A stretch of DNA of 64,000 nt from Paenibacillus contaminans (GTDB taxonomy: Bacteria > Bacillota > Bacilli > Paenibacillales > NBRC-103111). The stretch spans positions 62,001 to 126,000 of the forward strand of contig NZ_QMFB01000004.1 in NCBI RefSeq assembly GCF_003285015.1, read 5' to 3'. Position numbers and translations under genes: made by a program. The notes under the pieces are model-generated. The model was given only the letters and a program-made list of their open reading frames with translations, searched no databases and was not told the origin of the DNA. Positions 6,930 through 16,415 of this stretch are shown here, piece by piece (positions within the stretch are counted from its first letter, which is position 1; each line of letters starts with the position of its first letter).

Positions 6930-9674
6930 TTAAACATAAATGGCCGATTCTCCTGCAAGCTGCCGCTTGATATGCAAACAATTGAGCGCTTTCTCCTGAA
7001 GATCCTGGCGCCTGTAATAGTAATGGTTCGTGGCTTCGTAGCCGATACGAGAGTCTCTGCTTACGAGCGCGTATAACGATTTGGCCGATTCCAGCTCATC
7101 CTCGACAAGTTCGGCCAAACGGCTCCGCAGCTTGCCGCGCGCTTTTTCGTCCTGTTCCTGAAGGAATAAATCCCGGAATCTTACGAACGAGACTTGATTA
7201 GCCGTGCTTTGAAAATGATAGTAAGCGCCCATTGCCGTATGGAGAAGCTCCGTATACTCCCTCCGGCTGCCGGCCGGCACGGCGGCTTCCGCTCCCAGCA
7301 AGATGTCCAAGCCCGACTTCCACTGCTCTGCCAGCAGCTGAAACTGCTTCTCGAACCGCTCGGCCGTATAAATGCTTCTCCAAGTGTTCAGATCGTCATA
7401 GGGAAAGCCCACCATCGAAGCCCTGTAGCCGGTCGGAGAAAGGTACAGCAAATTGGCCGGTCCCGAGTTTTGCGGGCCTGCATAAAGCGTTGTGATATGA
7501 AAAGGAAACTGCCGAAAGGCTTCGCTCAATTGTCGGATCGCCCCTTCGATCGGCTCCGCCGCTTCGCCGAATTTACGCTTTAGCAGCTCCGATTTCACTG
7601 ACGGCACAAATCTATCTGCAGCTTCAAACGGATCGGTTGAATCGGCAGCGGACGTTTCCCAGTAATATTCGGAAGCCAGCTCGAGATTGGAAGACGGATA
7701 CCCTCCCAGCGTCCAGCTTAACATCAGCCCCGTGACTCCGGACTCCAGCAAACGCTTCAGATGCTCCTCGACCAAATCCAACACAGGCAAGTAAGGAACG
7801 GCGGAGCATTCCCACGAATTGTTGAATTGCACCTTTGCGACCGATTCCAGCCCGCGCGCCGCTGCGGTTTCCCAGCTTATTTTCGATCTTTCCCCCGGTC
7901 CGACGATGGAAATCGAGTAATCCCGCACGTAGCCTTCCGTATCCGCCACAAACGTCGGCATCAGCTCCTCGCTTACGCACATGACGCGCATCCCGTCCGG
8001 AAGTTTACGAATCCCTTCGATAAGCGTTTCTTCCTTGTATTCGGTCCATGCCCAGGTGTAGCAAATGAGCTTTGCGTCCGGTTTGGCGCTGAAAGCCCCT
8101 TCGGCGATACAGCGGTTCAGCTCGGCAACGACGTCTATCGGCTCCCGTTCGCGGCAGCGGGCGCATGTCGTCGTTTGGCGGTTCGCATGCGAGTAGCAGT
8201 GCGTGACGTTTTCCGACTTCGTAATCGTAAACAGGCCCGCCAGCTCCGGAACCTCGGTAAACAAGCGCGCTGTGGCGCTGCGCAGATAGTGCTGAATATC
8301 GGGATGCGACGTGCAAAGCACGGCATGAATCCCGTCATGCGAATGCCCCTTCCATTCCGGGTAACGCTCGAAAAAGGAAAGCGGCATCTCTCTCGGTTCG
8401 TTGAAATACAGATAAACGCCGATTCCGTACCGGGCCGCCCGCTCGGTCAGCTTCCGCAAACCGTCAAGCCGCTTCTCCCAATGGACCGACAGCTCGGGCG
8501 CCGCATCCCAAGGAACCAGATTGTACAAAACCGCATGCAGCCATACGCCGTTCACGCCCAGCTCCGACAACGATTCCAGCAAGGCGTCGGGATACGGGTC
8601 TACCTCTGGATCGATCAAAGGGTCCCCGAATACCGCGAAATAGGAATAAATAAAACGCAGATCCATTTTCGTCTTGCGCTGCGTATGTCCCCGCTTCAGC
8701 AGCGGCGCACCGCGACTCTCCAACCTTTTGGCGATCCACTGCAAGCCCTTAAGCAGCCCCGGCTCGTCTACCGCCCGGATCGTTACGGCATGAGCCGACA
8801 CCTCGATCGCATGGCTTTCCGCGAGCAAGCTGTTTTCCTTACGAATGACGAGTTGAATCGTATGAGCTTCCGGCGCGTCAGCCTTCTGCTCCGGATCAAG
8901 CTCGCATGCGGTCATCTCGATACCCCACCGCTGCTTCAAACGCCGCACGAAACGGTCGGCGAACGCACGCACATTTTTGCCTCCGGCCGGATAACAGACG
9001 CGCCAGCCGGCGTCCAGCCGGACGTCATCATTAGCAGCATCGTCAGCTTTAGCATAAGCATTGGCATGTTCATCAGCATTAGCAGCATTGGCACCAGCAT
9101 CATCGGTTTTGACTCTGACGCTCTCCCTTGCAAGCATCCATTTATCATCGCGATCGCTATCCGCCGCAAACCGCTGCAGGAAGCCGAACGGCTTCTCCAG
9201 AAGCGGATGGGCGTCAGCGGGAAAATGCCGGGCGATCTCACGCCGAAGCTGCGCCGTCCTTTCTTCCTCCTCTGCGGTCAGCGGCCGATAATAAACCGCA
9301 TCTCGCGCCGGCTTCAACGATCCCAGCTTGATCCAGAGGAAATCGTCCTCCTTCAGGGCGAATGCAAGCTGATCGGCCGTCCAATCCAGCAGCACAAGCA
9401 GCTGCTCGTACGCGAGCAAATGCCAGTTCGCCCGAATGAGGGTAATATAGCCGCGTGACAGCCATAACGGGTCCACCTCAGGGGAGCTGGGCAAGCCCAT
9501 TCCTTCAGCCAGCTCGATCACCTGATCCAAGCTAGCCTCCAGTATTTTCGCGATCCGTTCGACCGGTACCATGCCCCAATTCCGCCACACAATCGCCTGC
9601 ATCGCCGTCGGAAAATGCGTATATTCAATCGCGCTCTTCCCCTGGTCACTCCGAAACAAGTCCAGCATCGGCAT
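6930..9674 (-). CDS. 914-aa putative glycoside-hydrolase-like protein with TIM-barrel core
   Basis: A large soluble protein with no signal peptide. Residues 1-150 are helical with repeated WLSRGYITLIRANW-like patterns. Residues 195-230 are low complexity, rich in Ala/Asn/Asp. Residues 230-330 look like the alpha/beta domain that precedes catalytic barrels in GH20/GH67 enzymes. From about 335 (RFIYSYFAVFGDP) to 650 lies a barrel-like series: GVNGVWLHAVLYN, YGIGVYLYFNEP, LAGLFTITKSEN, KLICYTWAWTEY, GLMLSWTLGGYPSS. A CARC motif inside the barrel could bind metal. The start overlaps the end of the beta-helix gene by 29 nt, which suggests translational coupling. AGGAG lies 5 nt before the ATG. The substrate is unknown; the glycosidase role is inferred. 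Confidence 0.65.
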   Translation of the reverse strand: MPMLDLFRSDQGKSAIEYTHFPTAMQAIVWRNWGMVPVERIAKILEASLDQVIELAEGMGLPSSPEVDPLWLSRGYITLIRANWHLLAYEQLLVLLDWTADQLAFALKEDDFLWIKLGSLKPARDAVYYRPLTAEEEERTAQLRREIARHFPADAHPLLEKPFGFLQRFAADSDRDDKWMLARESVRVKTDDAGANAANADEHANAYAKADDAANDDVRLDAGWRVCYPAGGKNVRAFADRFVRRLKQRWGIEMTACELDPEQKADAPEAHTIQLVIRKENSLLAESHAIEVSAHAVTIRAVDEPGLLKGLQWIAKRLESRGAPLLKRGHTQRKTKMDLRFIYSYFAVFGDPLIDPEVDPYPDALLESLSELGVNGVWLHAVLYNLVPWDAAPELSVHWEKRLDGLRKLTERAARYGIGVYLYFNEPREMPLSFFERYPEWKGHSHDGIHAVLCTSHPDIQHYLRSATARLFTEVPELAGLFTITKSENVTHCYSHANRQTTTCARCREREPIDVVAELNRCIAEGAFSAKPDAKLICYTWAWTEYKEETLIEGIRKLPDGMRVMCVSEELMPTFVADTEGYVRDYSISIVGPGERSKISWETAAARGLESVAKVQFNNSWECSAVPYLPVLDLVEEHLKRLLESGVTGLMLSWTLGGYPSSNLELASEYYWETSAADSTDPFEAADRFVPSVKSELLKRKFGEAAEPIEGAIRQLSEAFRQFPFHITTLYAGPQNSGPANLLYLSPTGYRASMVGFPYDDLNTWRSIYTAERFEKQFQLLAEQWKSGLDILLGAEAAVPAGSRREYTELLHTAMGAYYHFQSTANQVSFVRFRDLFLQEQDEKARGKLRSRLAELVEDELESAKSLYALVSRDSRIGYEATNHYYYRRQDLQEKALNCLHIKRQLAGESAIYV

Positions 9675-11448
9675 TCTCTCTCCTATCTATAGCTGCCGTA
9701 TCCAAAACCGTCCTTATCGTCCCGTCCGCCTCCAGACAATTCAGCAGCCACGCCTGACCTTCGGCAACTCCGCTGCCGGCCATGCCCGCGAAATCGCAGT
9801 TCATCATTTTCGGCTTTTTGGCGGAGACCTCATCGCTGATCGAGGCAAAAGGAACGAACGCCTGACCTCTTTCATTCATAAAAAGAGTGTCGTTGCCTTC
9901 AATTACACGCGTAATATGCGAGCCTTTGAAGGAGCTGGAACAGGAATAAAGATTGCTTTGAATGACAACATTGGCATTATCGTTTACGCTATTCGAGCTG
10001 TCTATAAGAACGACGCATGATCCCGCTTTACTATCCGCGTACCCGTTCTCCAGCATAAAAATGTTGTTGCAGACGTTCACGCTCCTATTCGAAAGCGTAA
10101 ATTCCATAAAGCTGGTCGTACAATTCGAAATGATGTTGTTGGATATGTTCGTATTCCTAACACCGTTTACAACGATACCTTTTTCACAATTATCAACGAA
10201 GTTATTAGTCGCACTGCAGCTTTTACTAATAATCGACAGCCAAATGCCCATGCCGTAACCGAGCGGTTCACCATCGTTTCTTCCATTCCTGACTCTATTG
10301 TTGGCAACGATAACAGCCGAGCTGCCTATCCCATAATCCCCGCCATACACACAAATACCGTGAGAAACAAAGCCGTCGACATCATTGTTCAGGATCGATC
10401 CGTTGTTGGTAGCGGAAGCAAATACGCCGCCGTTCCAGCAATGATTGAACGTATTGTTCTCGATGACATACGAGTCGGAAACATGCGGACTGGTTTTCGA
10501 GTCATAGCGCATATCCCAATGCAGGGTTATCCCGCTTGTACTGTCCCGCTCTTGCGGCGATACGTTAGTCGGGATGACATAACCCACATTCCTGCATGTA
10601 TTAGAGCTAAACTCAAAATTTGTATTCCACCCGTAATAGACAACGGTTGTACTGTACGTATCCTCAAATATACAATCGGATACATTGCAATTCGCGGTTC
10701 TATAAAAGAATATGGCTCCGCTCGCAACCAACTCATATACGGTAAACTTGCTATAATCATGGCTGTTTTTAGACCCGACAAACTTGATCCCTTTAAAGGT
10801 TACGTTTTCAACTCCACCTGCTTTGGGGATATTGTCCAAAGGATCGCTATCTGTCGTTAACCCTTGAGTAACCCAAAAGATTTGAGACAACACAATAAAA
10901 TCGGAGCCGGAAGCATGCTCATATTTAAATCCGGTATGTGTCCCTGCGATTTCCTTGAAAATCCTCATAGGCTCTAGTTGAATAACATCCCCGCTCTTAC
11001 CCGTTACAACCAATAACTCCAATTCGTTGCTTTTTAAAGAGATAACATCGCCTACATATACACCGTTCGGATTCTGTACAGTTACACTTGTACTGTTCAC
11101 GGATGCGGCACTGGTTGTTTTAGTGTAAAATACATCTTTCGCTTTAATAACTGCATGATTCCCTATAATCGTAATATTGGATGGTACTACAATAGCCCTG
11201 CATCTATAGGCTCCGCTTGGAAAAAACAAAGTACCGCCAGTGGCTCTTATGGATTCTATAGCAGCCCGGACAGCATCGGTATCATCCATTTCTCCGTCGC
11301 CGGTCGCACCGAATAACTTCACATTGGCTACCTGATCCGCCAACGCCGCGGAAAGCTCTTGAGCAAATTTTTGCATACCATCAATATTCCTCCGAATGCC
11401 TGCAGCCTCCCCATTATTCGTCACGGATTCCTGCAATTCCTTAGACAT
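9646..11448 (-). CDS. Right-handed parallel beta-helix protein, paralogue lacking an export signal
   Basis: A 600-aa pectate-lyase-3/GH28-like beta-helix protein. The opening VKLFGATGDGEMDDTDAVRA is the standard start of this fold and is followed by many NN-x-I/V-x-N turns (for example IIGNHAVIKA, IENNTFNHCW, ATNNFVDNCE). It is closely similar along its length to the next upstream gene, which starts at 13540. It has no signal peptide; about 40 helical residues precede the helix domain. It also lacks the 50-residue C-terminal tail of its paralogue. Its codons are visibly more A/T-rich than those of the paralogue. GGAGCTAAAGGAC precedes the ATG. Polysaccharide binding or cleavage is inferred; no catalytic Asp set was assigned. 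Confidence 0.8.
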   Translation of the reverse strand: MSKELQESVTNNGEAAGIRRNIDGMQKFAQELSAALADQVANVKLFGATGDGEMDDTDAVRAAIESIRATGGTLFFPSGAYRCRAIVVPSNITIIGNHAVIKAKDVFYTKTTSAASVNSTSVTVQNPNGVYVGDVISLKSNELELLVVTGKSGDVIQLEPMRIFKEIAGTHTGFKYEHASGSDFIVLSQIFWVTQGLTTDSDPLDNIPKAGGVENVTFKGIKFVGSKNSHDYSKFTVYELVASGAIFFYRTANCNVSDCIFEDTYSTTVVYYGWNTNFEFSSNTCRNVGYVIPTNVSPQERDSTSGITLHWDMRYDSKTSPHVSDSYVIENNTFNHCWNGGVFASATNNGSILNNDVDGFVSHGICVYGGDYGIGSSAVIVANNRVRNGRNDGEPLGYGMGIWLSIISKSCSATNNFVDNCEKGIVVNGVRNTNISNNIISNCTTSFMEFTLSNRSVNVCNNIFMLENGYADSKAGSCVVLIDSSNSVNDNANVVIQSNLYSCSSSFKGSHITRVIEGNDTLFMNERGQAFVPFASISDEVSAKKPKMMNCDFAGMAGSGVAEGQAWLLNCLEADGTIRTVLDTAAIDRRENADAGLVSE

Positions 11449-11485
11449 GTCCTTTAGCTCCTTTTATCTGATACACACCCTGCGA

Positions 11486-13540
11486 TTACACGACAGCACC
11501 GGAGCTATCCTTCCAATTCGCTCCGCTCCACCAGACAGGTTTGCTCAAGCTCGTATCGAAAAAGCAATAACCGACCGGCACGCCGGCTGGGCGGGCGCTC
11601 GTGGCGCCGCTGTTTACGACGGCAACTTCCTTTTCATTGTAGGTCATGACCGAATCGGCCAATATCGTCCTCGTTTTTCCGTTTTTGTCCATACAATTCA
11701 ACAGCGATGCCTGACCGGCCGCAACTCCGCTCCCGTCCATGGCCGTGAAATCGCAGTGCAGCATTTTCGGCTTTTTAGCGGAAACCGTGTCGGAGACCGA
11801 AGCGAACGGCACGAACGAATTCCCTTTTTCGCCGACAAACAGGGTGTCGTTGCTTTTAATTACGCTGACAATACTGGAGCCTTTATAGGAGCCGGACAAG
11901 GAATACAGATTGCTCTGAAACATAACGCTCGCATTGTCGTAAGCGCTTCCCGAGCTGTCCAGCACCACGACGCTCGAGCCCGTTTGACTGTCCGGATACC
12001 CGTACACCAGCATAAAAATATTGTCGGAAACCTTCACGTTTACATTTCGAAGCGTAAATTCGATAAAGGCGGTCGTACAATTCGATATCGTATTGTCCGT
12101 AATATTCGCATTGCTCAAGCCGTTCACAACAATGCCTTTTTCGCAATTATCAATGAAGTTGTTGGCCGCACTGCAGCTCTTGCTGACGATCGACAGCCAG
12201 ATTCCCATACCGAAACCAAGCGTATCGCCGGTATTTCGTCCGTTCCTGACCGTGTTGTTGGCAACGATGACCGACGAGCTGCCGATCCCCAGGTCTCCGC
12301 CGTACACGGCGATGCCGTGAGAAACGAAGTCGTCGACATCATTGTTCAGGATCGCGCCGTTATTCGTAGCGGATGCGAATACGCCGCCGTTCCAGCAATG
12401 CTTGAACGTATTGTTCTCGATCACGTACGAGTCGGAGACATGGAGACTGGTCTGCGAGGTATAACGCTGATCCCAGTGCATCGTCACCCCGCTGGTGCTG
12501 TCTCTTATTTGCGGCGATACACTGGTCGGAATGACGTAGCCTATATTCCTGCATGTATTGGAGCTGAACTCGAAATTCGTATTCCAACCGTAATAAACGA
12601 CAGACGTACTGTACGTATCCTCGAAAATGCAATGCGAGACGCTGCAATTGGCGGTTCTATAGAAAAATAAGGCTCCGCCCGAGACCAAATCGTATACGGT
12701 AAACTTGTTGTAATCGTTGCTGTTTTTGGACCCGACGAACGTGATCCCCTTAAAGGCTACATTTTCGACTCCGCCTGTTTTCGGGGTGCCGTCCGCTGCG
12801 TCGCTATCCGTCGTCAATCCTTGCGTAACCCAAAAGATTTGCGGCATCACGATAACATTCGCGCCGGAAGCATGACTCCATTTGAAGCCCGTATGCGTCT
12901 CGGAGTCTCCTTTAAAAATCCTCATCGGCTGTACTTGAATCGTGCTCCCCGTTTTGCCCGTTACGACGATCAGATCGGTTACATTACTTTTTACTGCGAC
13001 AACATCGCCTATGTTTATGCCGTCGGGATCCTGCACGGTAACGCTTGTTCCGTTCGCGCTCACAGCGCTTGTCGTTACGGTATAAAACACGTCTATCGCT
13101 TTAATGACCGCATGATTTCCTAAAATCGTAATGTTTGAAGGTACGACGACCGATCTGCATCTATAGGTGCCTCTTGGAAAAAATACGGTGCCTCCGGCAG
13201 CGCTTATGGAACCTATCGCATCCCTAATGGCAGCGGTATCGTCCGTCGTGCCGTCGCCGGTCGCCCCGAAGGACTTCACATTCGTGACAATATCCGCCAA
13301 ACATTCCGAGCAATCCTGCGTAAATTCCTGCATCATTTCTTCCACGTTCCTCTTAATGCCAACGGCCTTTCCGTTTGCGCCGTCCCCTTCATCGCCGCCT
13401 TGACGGGCAAATACCTTTCCGCTTCCCAGCAGCGCCCCCGCCACCACCGCCGAGCCCGCTACGGTTAACAGTTTCCGCCTGCTCATCATCGTATCAATGA
13501 CATTGTTATTCGACTTGGATTGCTGCTTTTTCTCAGTCAT
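11486..13540 (-). CDS. Tat-exported right-handed parallel beta-helix protein (pectate-lyase/GH28-like)
   Basis: A 684-aa protein. MMSRRKLLTVAGSAVVAGAL near the N-terminus is a twin-arginine-like signal (SRRKLLT plus moderate hydrophobicity), so export in folded form is likely. After an acidic Gly-rich linker, VKSFGATGDGTTDDTAAI opens a beta-helix of about 500 residues. The C-terminal tail, PVGYCFFDTSLSKPVWWSG followed by WKDSSGAVV, matches a motif often seen at the ends of tail-spike and surface glycan-binding proteins. It is the first of a tandem duplicate pair, 37 nt before its paralogue. The ATG has AAGGAG at suitable distance. Action on an extracellular polysaccharide is inferred from fold, export and context. 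Confidence 0.82.
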   Translation of the reverse strand: MTEKKQQSKSNNNVIDTMMSRRKLLTVAGSAVVAGALLGSGKVFARQGGDEGDGANGKAVGIKRNVEEMMQEFTQDCSECLADIVTNVKSFGATGDGTTDDTAAIRDAIGSISAAGGTVFFPRGTYRCRSVVVPSNITILGNHAVIKAIDVFYTVTTSAVSANGTSVTVQDPDGINIGDVVAVKSNVTDLIVVTGKTGSTIQVQPMRIFKGDSETHTGFKWSHASGANVIVMPQIFWVTQGLTTDSDAADGTPKTGGVENVAFKGITFVGSKNSNDYNKFTVYDLVSGGALFFYRTANCSVSHCIFEDTYSTSVVYYGWNTNFEFSSNTCRNIGYVIPTSVSPQIRDSTSGVTMHWDQRYTSQTSLHVSDSYVIENNTFKHCWNGGVFASATNNGAILNNDVDDFVSHGIAVYGGDLGIGSSSVIVANNTVRNGRNTGDTLGFGMGIWLSIVSKSCSAANNFIDNCEKGIVVNGLSNANITDNTISNCTTAFIEFTLRNVNVKVSDNIFMLVYGYPDSQTGSSVVVLDSSGSAYDNASVMFQSNLYSLSGSYKGSSIVSVIKSNDTLFVGEKGNSFVPFASVSDTVSAKKPKMLHCDFTAMDGSGVAAGQASLLNCMDKNGKTRTILADSVMTYNEKEVAVVNSGATSARPAGVPVGYCFFDTSLSKPVWWSGANWKDSSGAVV

Positions 13541-13647
13541 GATTTTAGCTCCTTAAATTAGGATATTTTCGCAATAATCAGACTCTTTAAGATGCATGTA
13601 ACCAATCCGGTGAAGGGGACTTCCGCGCGCCGCTTCCGATCGAACAA

Positions 13648-14547
13648 CTAGTTCAATCCGAAAAGCTTGATTGCATTTTCCCGAGCGATCTTATTGAACA
13701 CGGCTTCGCTGATTTTATGAGTGTCGCGCCAATCGGTCAGCAGATCGATCAATGGAACGGGCATCGTCGGAAAACAAATATCGGTACCGAAAAACAATCG
13801 GTCCTGGAATTCCTCCAGAAATTTAGGACCGTACTCGGGATCTCGGGCTAAAGCATTGCAGGCCGTATAATCGGCCAAATCCCCGTACAAATTCGGGTAT
13901 CTTCGGAACAGCTTGGGCACGACCCCTTCTTCCTTAATCGGCCCTTGCGGCAATCTGCCTACCTGGCCGCCGCCTAAGCGAAAAATAAACGATCGTTCCC
14001 CAGGCGTTTCCAATCGGCCGATCTCCGACCAAAATACCGGTCCATGCCCGAATATAATCAGATTCGGGTACCTTTGCAAAGTATGCTCCAATTGCGGCAA
14101 GCCGGGGTCGTCATACAAGCCGAAATCGCCCCTGATCTGATCCGAGCCGTCGAAGACGATCGGCAACCCTACGCGCTCCGCATGGCGAAACAAATTTTGT
14201 ACAAGCGGATCCATCAGAGGTAAGTTGATCATGACCTCGCCAATCCCCTTGCAGCCTCTTTCCTTGTAATAAGAAAGGATGCGGTCTAGCGGCGCTTCCG
14301 CCGAATTCGTCAGAGCGCGCGGATCAACATTGCAGTAAGGAATAAACCGGTCCGGGTATTTTTCGGCCATGTCGAGAATATCTTCATTCGCTTGCGGGAT
14401 ATAAATTTCGGGACTTACGATCGGAAGCAATACTCCCTTCTCGATTCCCAATTCGTCATACCGCTCGATGAGCTGCTCCGCGCTGCAAAACTGAACGACG
14501 AAAGGAACCGGCTTTCTGTACGCATGCGCATGAATATCAATAAACAA
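13648..14547 (-). CDS. Amidohydrolase family 2 (metal-dependent hydrolase)
   Basis: A protein of about 299 aa with the TIM-barrel amidohydrolase pattern: metal ligands HAHAY near the N-terminus, a central His in IFGHGPVFW and an Asp in FFGTDICFP. This subfamily contains hydrolases and decarboxylases of small cyclic acids and lactones. A TTG at 14547 with GAGGTG 9 nt upstream is the preferred start (giving MFIDIHAHAY); a GTG 12 nt earlier lacks a ribosome-binding site. It follows the acetyltransferase gene by 31 nt and is probably in the same transcript. Hydrolysis of a sugar lactone or amide made by this locus is inferred. Confidence 0.85.
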   Translation of the reverse strand: MFIDIHAHAYRKPVPFVVQFCSAEQLIERYDELGIEKGVLLPIVSPEIYIPQANEDILDMAEKYPDRFIPYCNVDPRALTNSAEAPLDRILSYYKERGCKGIGEVMINLPLMDPLVQNLFRHAERVGLPIVFDGSDQIRGDFGLYDDPGLPQLEHTLQRYPNLIIFGHGPVFWSEIGRLETPGERSFIFRLGGGQVGRLPQGPIKEEGVVPKLFRRYPNLYGDLADYTACNALARDPEYGPKFLEEFQDRLFFGTDICFPTMPVPLIDLLTDWRDTHKISEAVFNKIARENAIKLFGLN

Positions 14548-14578
14548 TTGTCCCGTCACCTCAAATCGTTATGTACGA

Positions 14579-15391
14579 TCAACTAGTCGTATACGCCTGT
14601 ATCCATTCCAGTACTTCATCATCGAACCACATTTCCGGGCTTTCCTTGAACAGCCGCAGCACATTGTCGACATAACGATCCGCACGAATGCTTGTAAACT
14701 TCGAATTTCCGCATGCGGCGTAAGTAACAAGCCCCAGCTCATCGAGCGTTTGCTGCGTTTTTCTTGCATCGTGAAACGGCCAAACGCCGGGTACATTGTG
14801 TCTGGCTATTTTTGACATTGCCGCGCACTTACGCCTCGGATCCGTTATGCCGCTGCAGTAATGCTCCATCAGCATATATTCCGCAAAATGCTTAAACGTG
14901 TTGTACATCGTGTCAATGCCGATAAAAACGATCAACGCTTTCTGTATGTACATCTTTTGCCATGGCGACGAGTAGGAAAAACAATAATCTCCAAACACCC
15001 CCATTCGCGGACCGTACGAGGAATGCTCCCTTGTCAATTCGGCTGCCTGATTCCCCCATGCGGCAACCGAGTGCGTCGCTTGATCGCTTCGCAGGCTGTC
15101 AGGCAGCAGGCGGAACGTCTCGGTAATGACCCCGACGTCGGAAGGCGAACGGTTGACGTCCCAATTCCGGTACGCATTGGGGAAATCCTTCTGCACAAGA
15201 GTCGGGAACACAACCGTACCGCTCTCCGTTACCGTTTCTTTAGCCGCATCGATGACGCTTTTCGGTCCGCCGATCACCTTGCCGAAGCTCTTCAACGAGG
15301 AGTGAATCAGAAGGATATCCGACGGTCCCGCTCCCGTTTCTCGGAAAGCGCGGACAATATCGTCTTTCGTTACAACTTGCCAATCTTGCAT
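14579..15391 (-). CDS. AAC(3)-family acyl-CoA-dependent N-acetyltransferase
   Basis: A 270-aa protein of the aminoglycoside 3-N-acetyltransferase / YokD fold. It shows LLIHSSLKSFG, GTVVFPTL, RSPSDVGVITETFR, the catalytic-region HSVAAWG, and LIVFIGIDTMYNT. The ATG at 15391 is preferred because GGGAG lies 8 nt upstream; an in-frame ATG 24 nt earlier has no site. Family members acetylate aminoglycosides or other amino groups. Here the gene sits inside a glycan-import operon, between a permease gene and an amidohydrolase, so acetylation of an amino sugar is at least as likely as antibiotic resistance. The adjacent hydrolase may act on the same compound. Both roles are inferred. Confidence 0.85.
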   Translation of the reverse strand: MQDWQVVTKDDIVRAFRETGAGPSDILLIHSSLKSFGKVIGGPKSVIDAAKETVTESGTVVFPTLVQKDFPNAYRNWDVNRSPSDVGVITETFRLLPDSLRSDQATHSVAAWGNQAAELTREHSSYGPRMGVFGDYCFSYSSPWQKMYIQKALIVFIGIDTMYNTFKHFAEYMLMEHYCSGITDPRRKCAAMSKIARHNVPGVWPFHDARKTQQTLDELGLVTYAACGNSKFTSIRADRYVDNVLRLFKESPEMWFDDEVLEWIQAYTTS

Positions 15392-15499
15392 GATACATTC
15401 TCCCGCCCTGTCCAATAATATCGCCTTGCTCCCGCTGCTTTCATTTCCGTTTCGCTATTATGCTACATGGCCTCACCTCCATACTGAAGTCCGCCGTTT

Positions 15500-16384
15500 T
15501 CATTCTTTCACGCTTCCAAGCACGACACCTTTCATGAAAAACCGCTGCAGGAACGGATACAACAACAAAATCGGTAAAGAACCGAGAATGATATGTGCGG
15601 CTCTGACGGTCTGATTGCCGGCTTCCTTGATCATCTGCAGATCGCCGCTTGCCAGCAGCCTCGCATCGACGTTGATGACCACCGTCTGCAAATAACTTTG
15701 TAGCGGATAATGCTCCGGCTTGTTCATCAGAATCAATCCGTCGAACCATGCGTTCCAATGACCTACGGTCGTGAACAAAGTCACGGTGGCCAGCGCCGGC
15801 AAAGAAAGCGGGACATGGATGTGCCACAGCGTCTTCCAATAGCCGGCCCCGTCCATAAATGCCGATTCTTCCAGCTCCTTAGGCAAGCCGCGAAAAAAAT
15901 TCAAGAGCAGGATAATGTTAAACACCGGGACGGCTCCCGGCAGCACGAGTCCCCAAATCGTGTCGAGCAGCCCGACCGTTCTAACCGTCATGTACCATGG
16001 AATGAAGCCGCCGCTAAACAGGATCGTAATGACAAGCAGCCATACGTATACCGTCCTGAAACGAAAATGTTTGTTTTCTTTGGACAACGGATACGCCGCC
16101 ATGATCGTAAGCAGCATGCTGATCGGAACGCCGAGTGCCACCCGTTCAAGCGTAACCCGCAAGGATCGATGAAATTCCGGTTTGCTCAGTACGAAATCAT
16201 AAGCTTGAAGGGTGAATTTGACCGGAAGCAAGGAAACCGTTCCGGCTCCCGCCGCGCTGCCGGCGCTTAGCGAGACGGCCAGCACATGTATCGGCGGAAT
16301 CATGCACAACACCGCAATTGCAAGCAAGGCTGTATAAATGAGCATGCTGTACAAACGGCTGACCCAGCCGAGCGAGATTGTCAC
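15500..16384 (-). CDS. Carbohydrate ABC transporter permease, YtcP/MalG type
   Basis: A 294-aa inner-membrane permease with six predicted transmembrane segments. The first is IYTALLAIAVLCMIPPIHVL. The EAA-type loop that contacts the ATPase is EESAFMDGAGYWKTLWHIHV, followed by PLSLPALATVTLF. A GTG at 16384 with AAGGGGGTG 8 nt upstream is chosen; an earlier in-frame start would overlap the preceding permease gene and adds residues atypical of the family. It forms a heterodimer with the next gene's product and uses the binding lipoprotein at 17.4-19.1 kb. This trio type usually imports oligosaccharides. Confidence 0.93.
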   Translation of the reverse strand: MTISLGWVSRLYSMLIYTALLAIAVLCMIPPIHVLAVSLSAGSAAGAGTVSLLPVKFTLQAYDFVLSKPEFHRSLRVTLERVALGVPISMLLTIMAAYPLSKENKHFRFRTVYVWLLVITILFSGGFIPWYMTVRTVGLLDTIWGLVLPGAVPVFNIILLLNFFRGLPKELEESAFMDGAGYWKTLWHIHVPLSLPALATVTLFTTVGHWNAWFDGLILMNKPEHYPLQSYLQTVVINVDARLLASGDLQMIKEAGNQTVRAAHIILGSLPILLLYPFLQRFFMKGVVLGSVKE

Positions 16385-16415
16385 GAAACGGTCACCCCCT
16401 TTCCCCGTAAACGGA

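Noticed and set aside
7761..9458. 565-codon plus-strand frame
   Set aside because: Shadow of the 914-aa gene; Arg/Gln-rich, no start site, no recognisable motif.
11396..12670. 424-codon plus-strand frame
   Set aside because: Shadow of the Tat beta-helix gene; a similar shadow occurs over its paralogue, as expected from shared codons.
14579..15391. Aminoglycoside resistance gene
   Set aside because: Fold is AAC(3)-like but the gene lies inside a sugar importer operon; resistance cannot be claimed from family alone.
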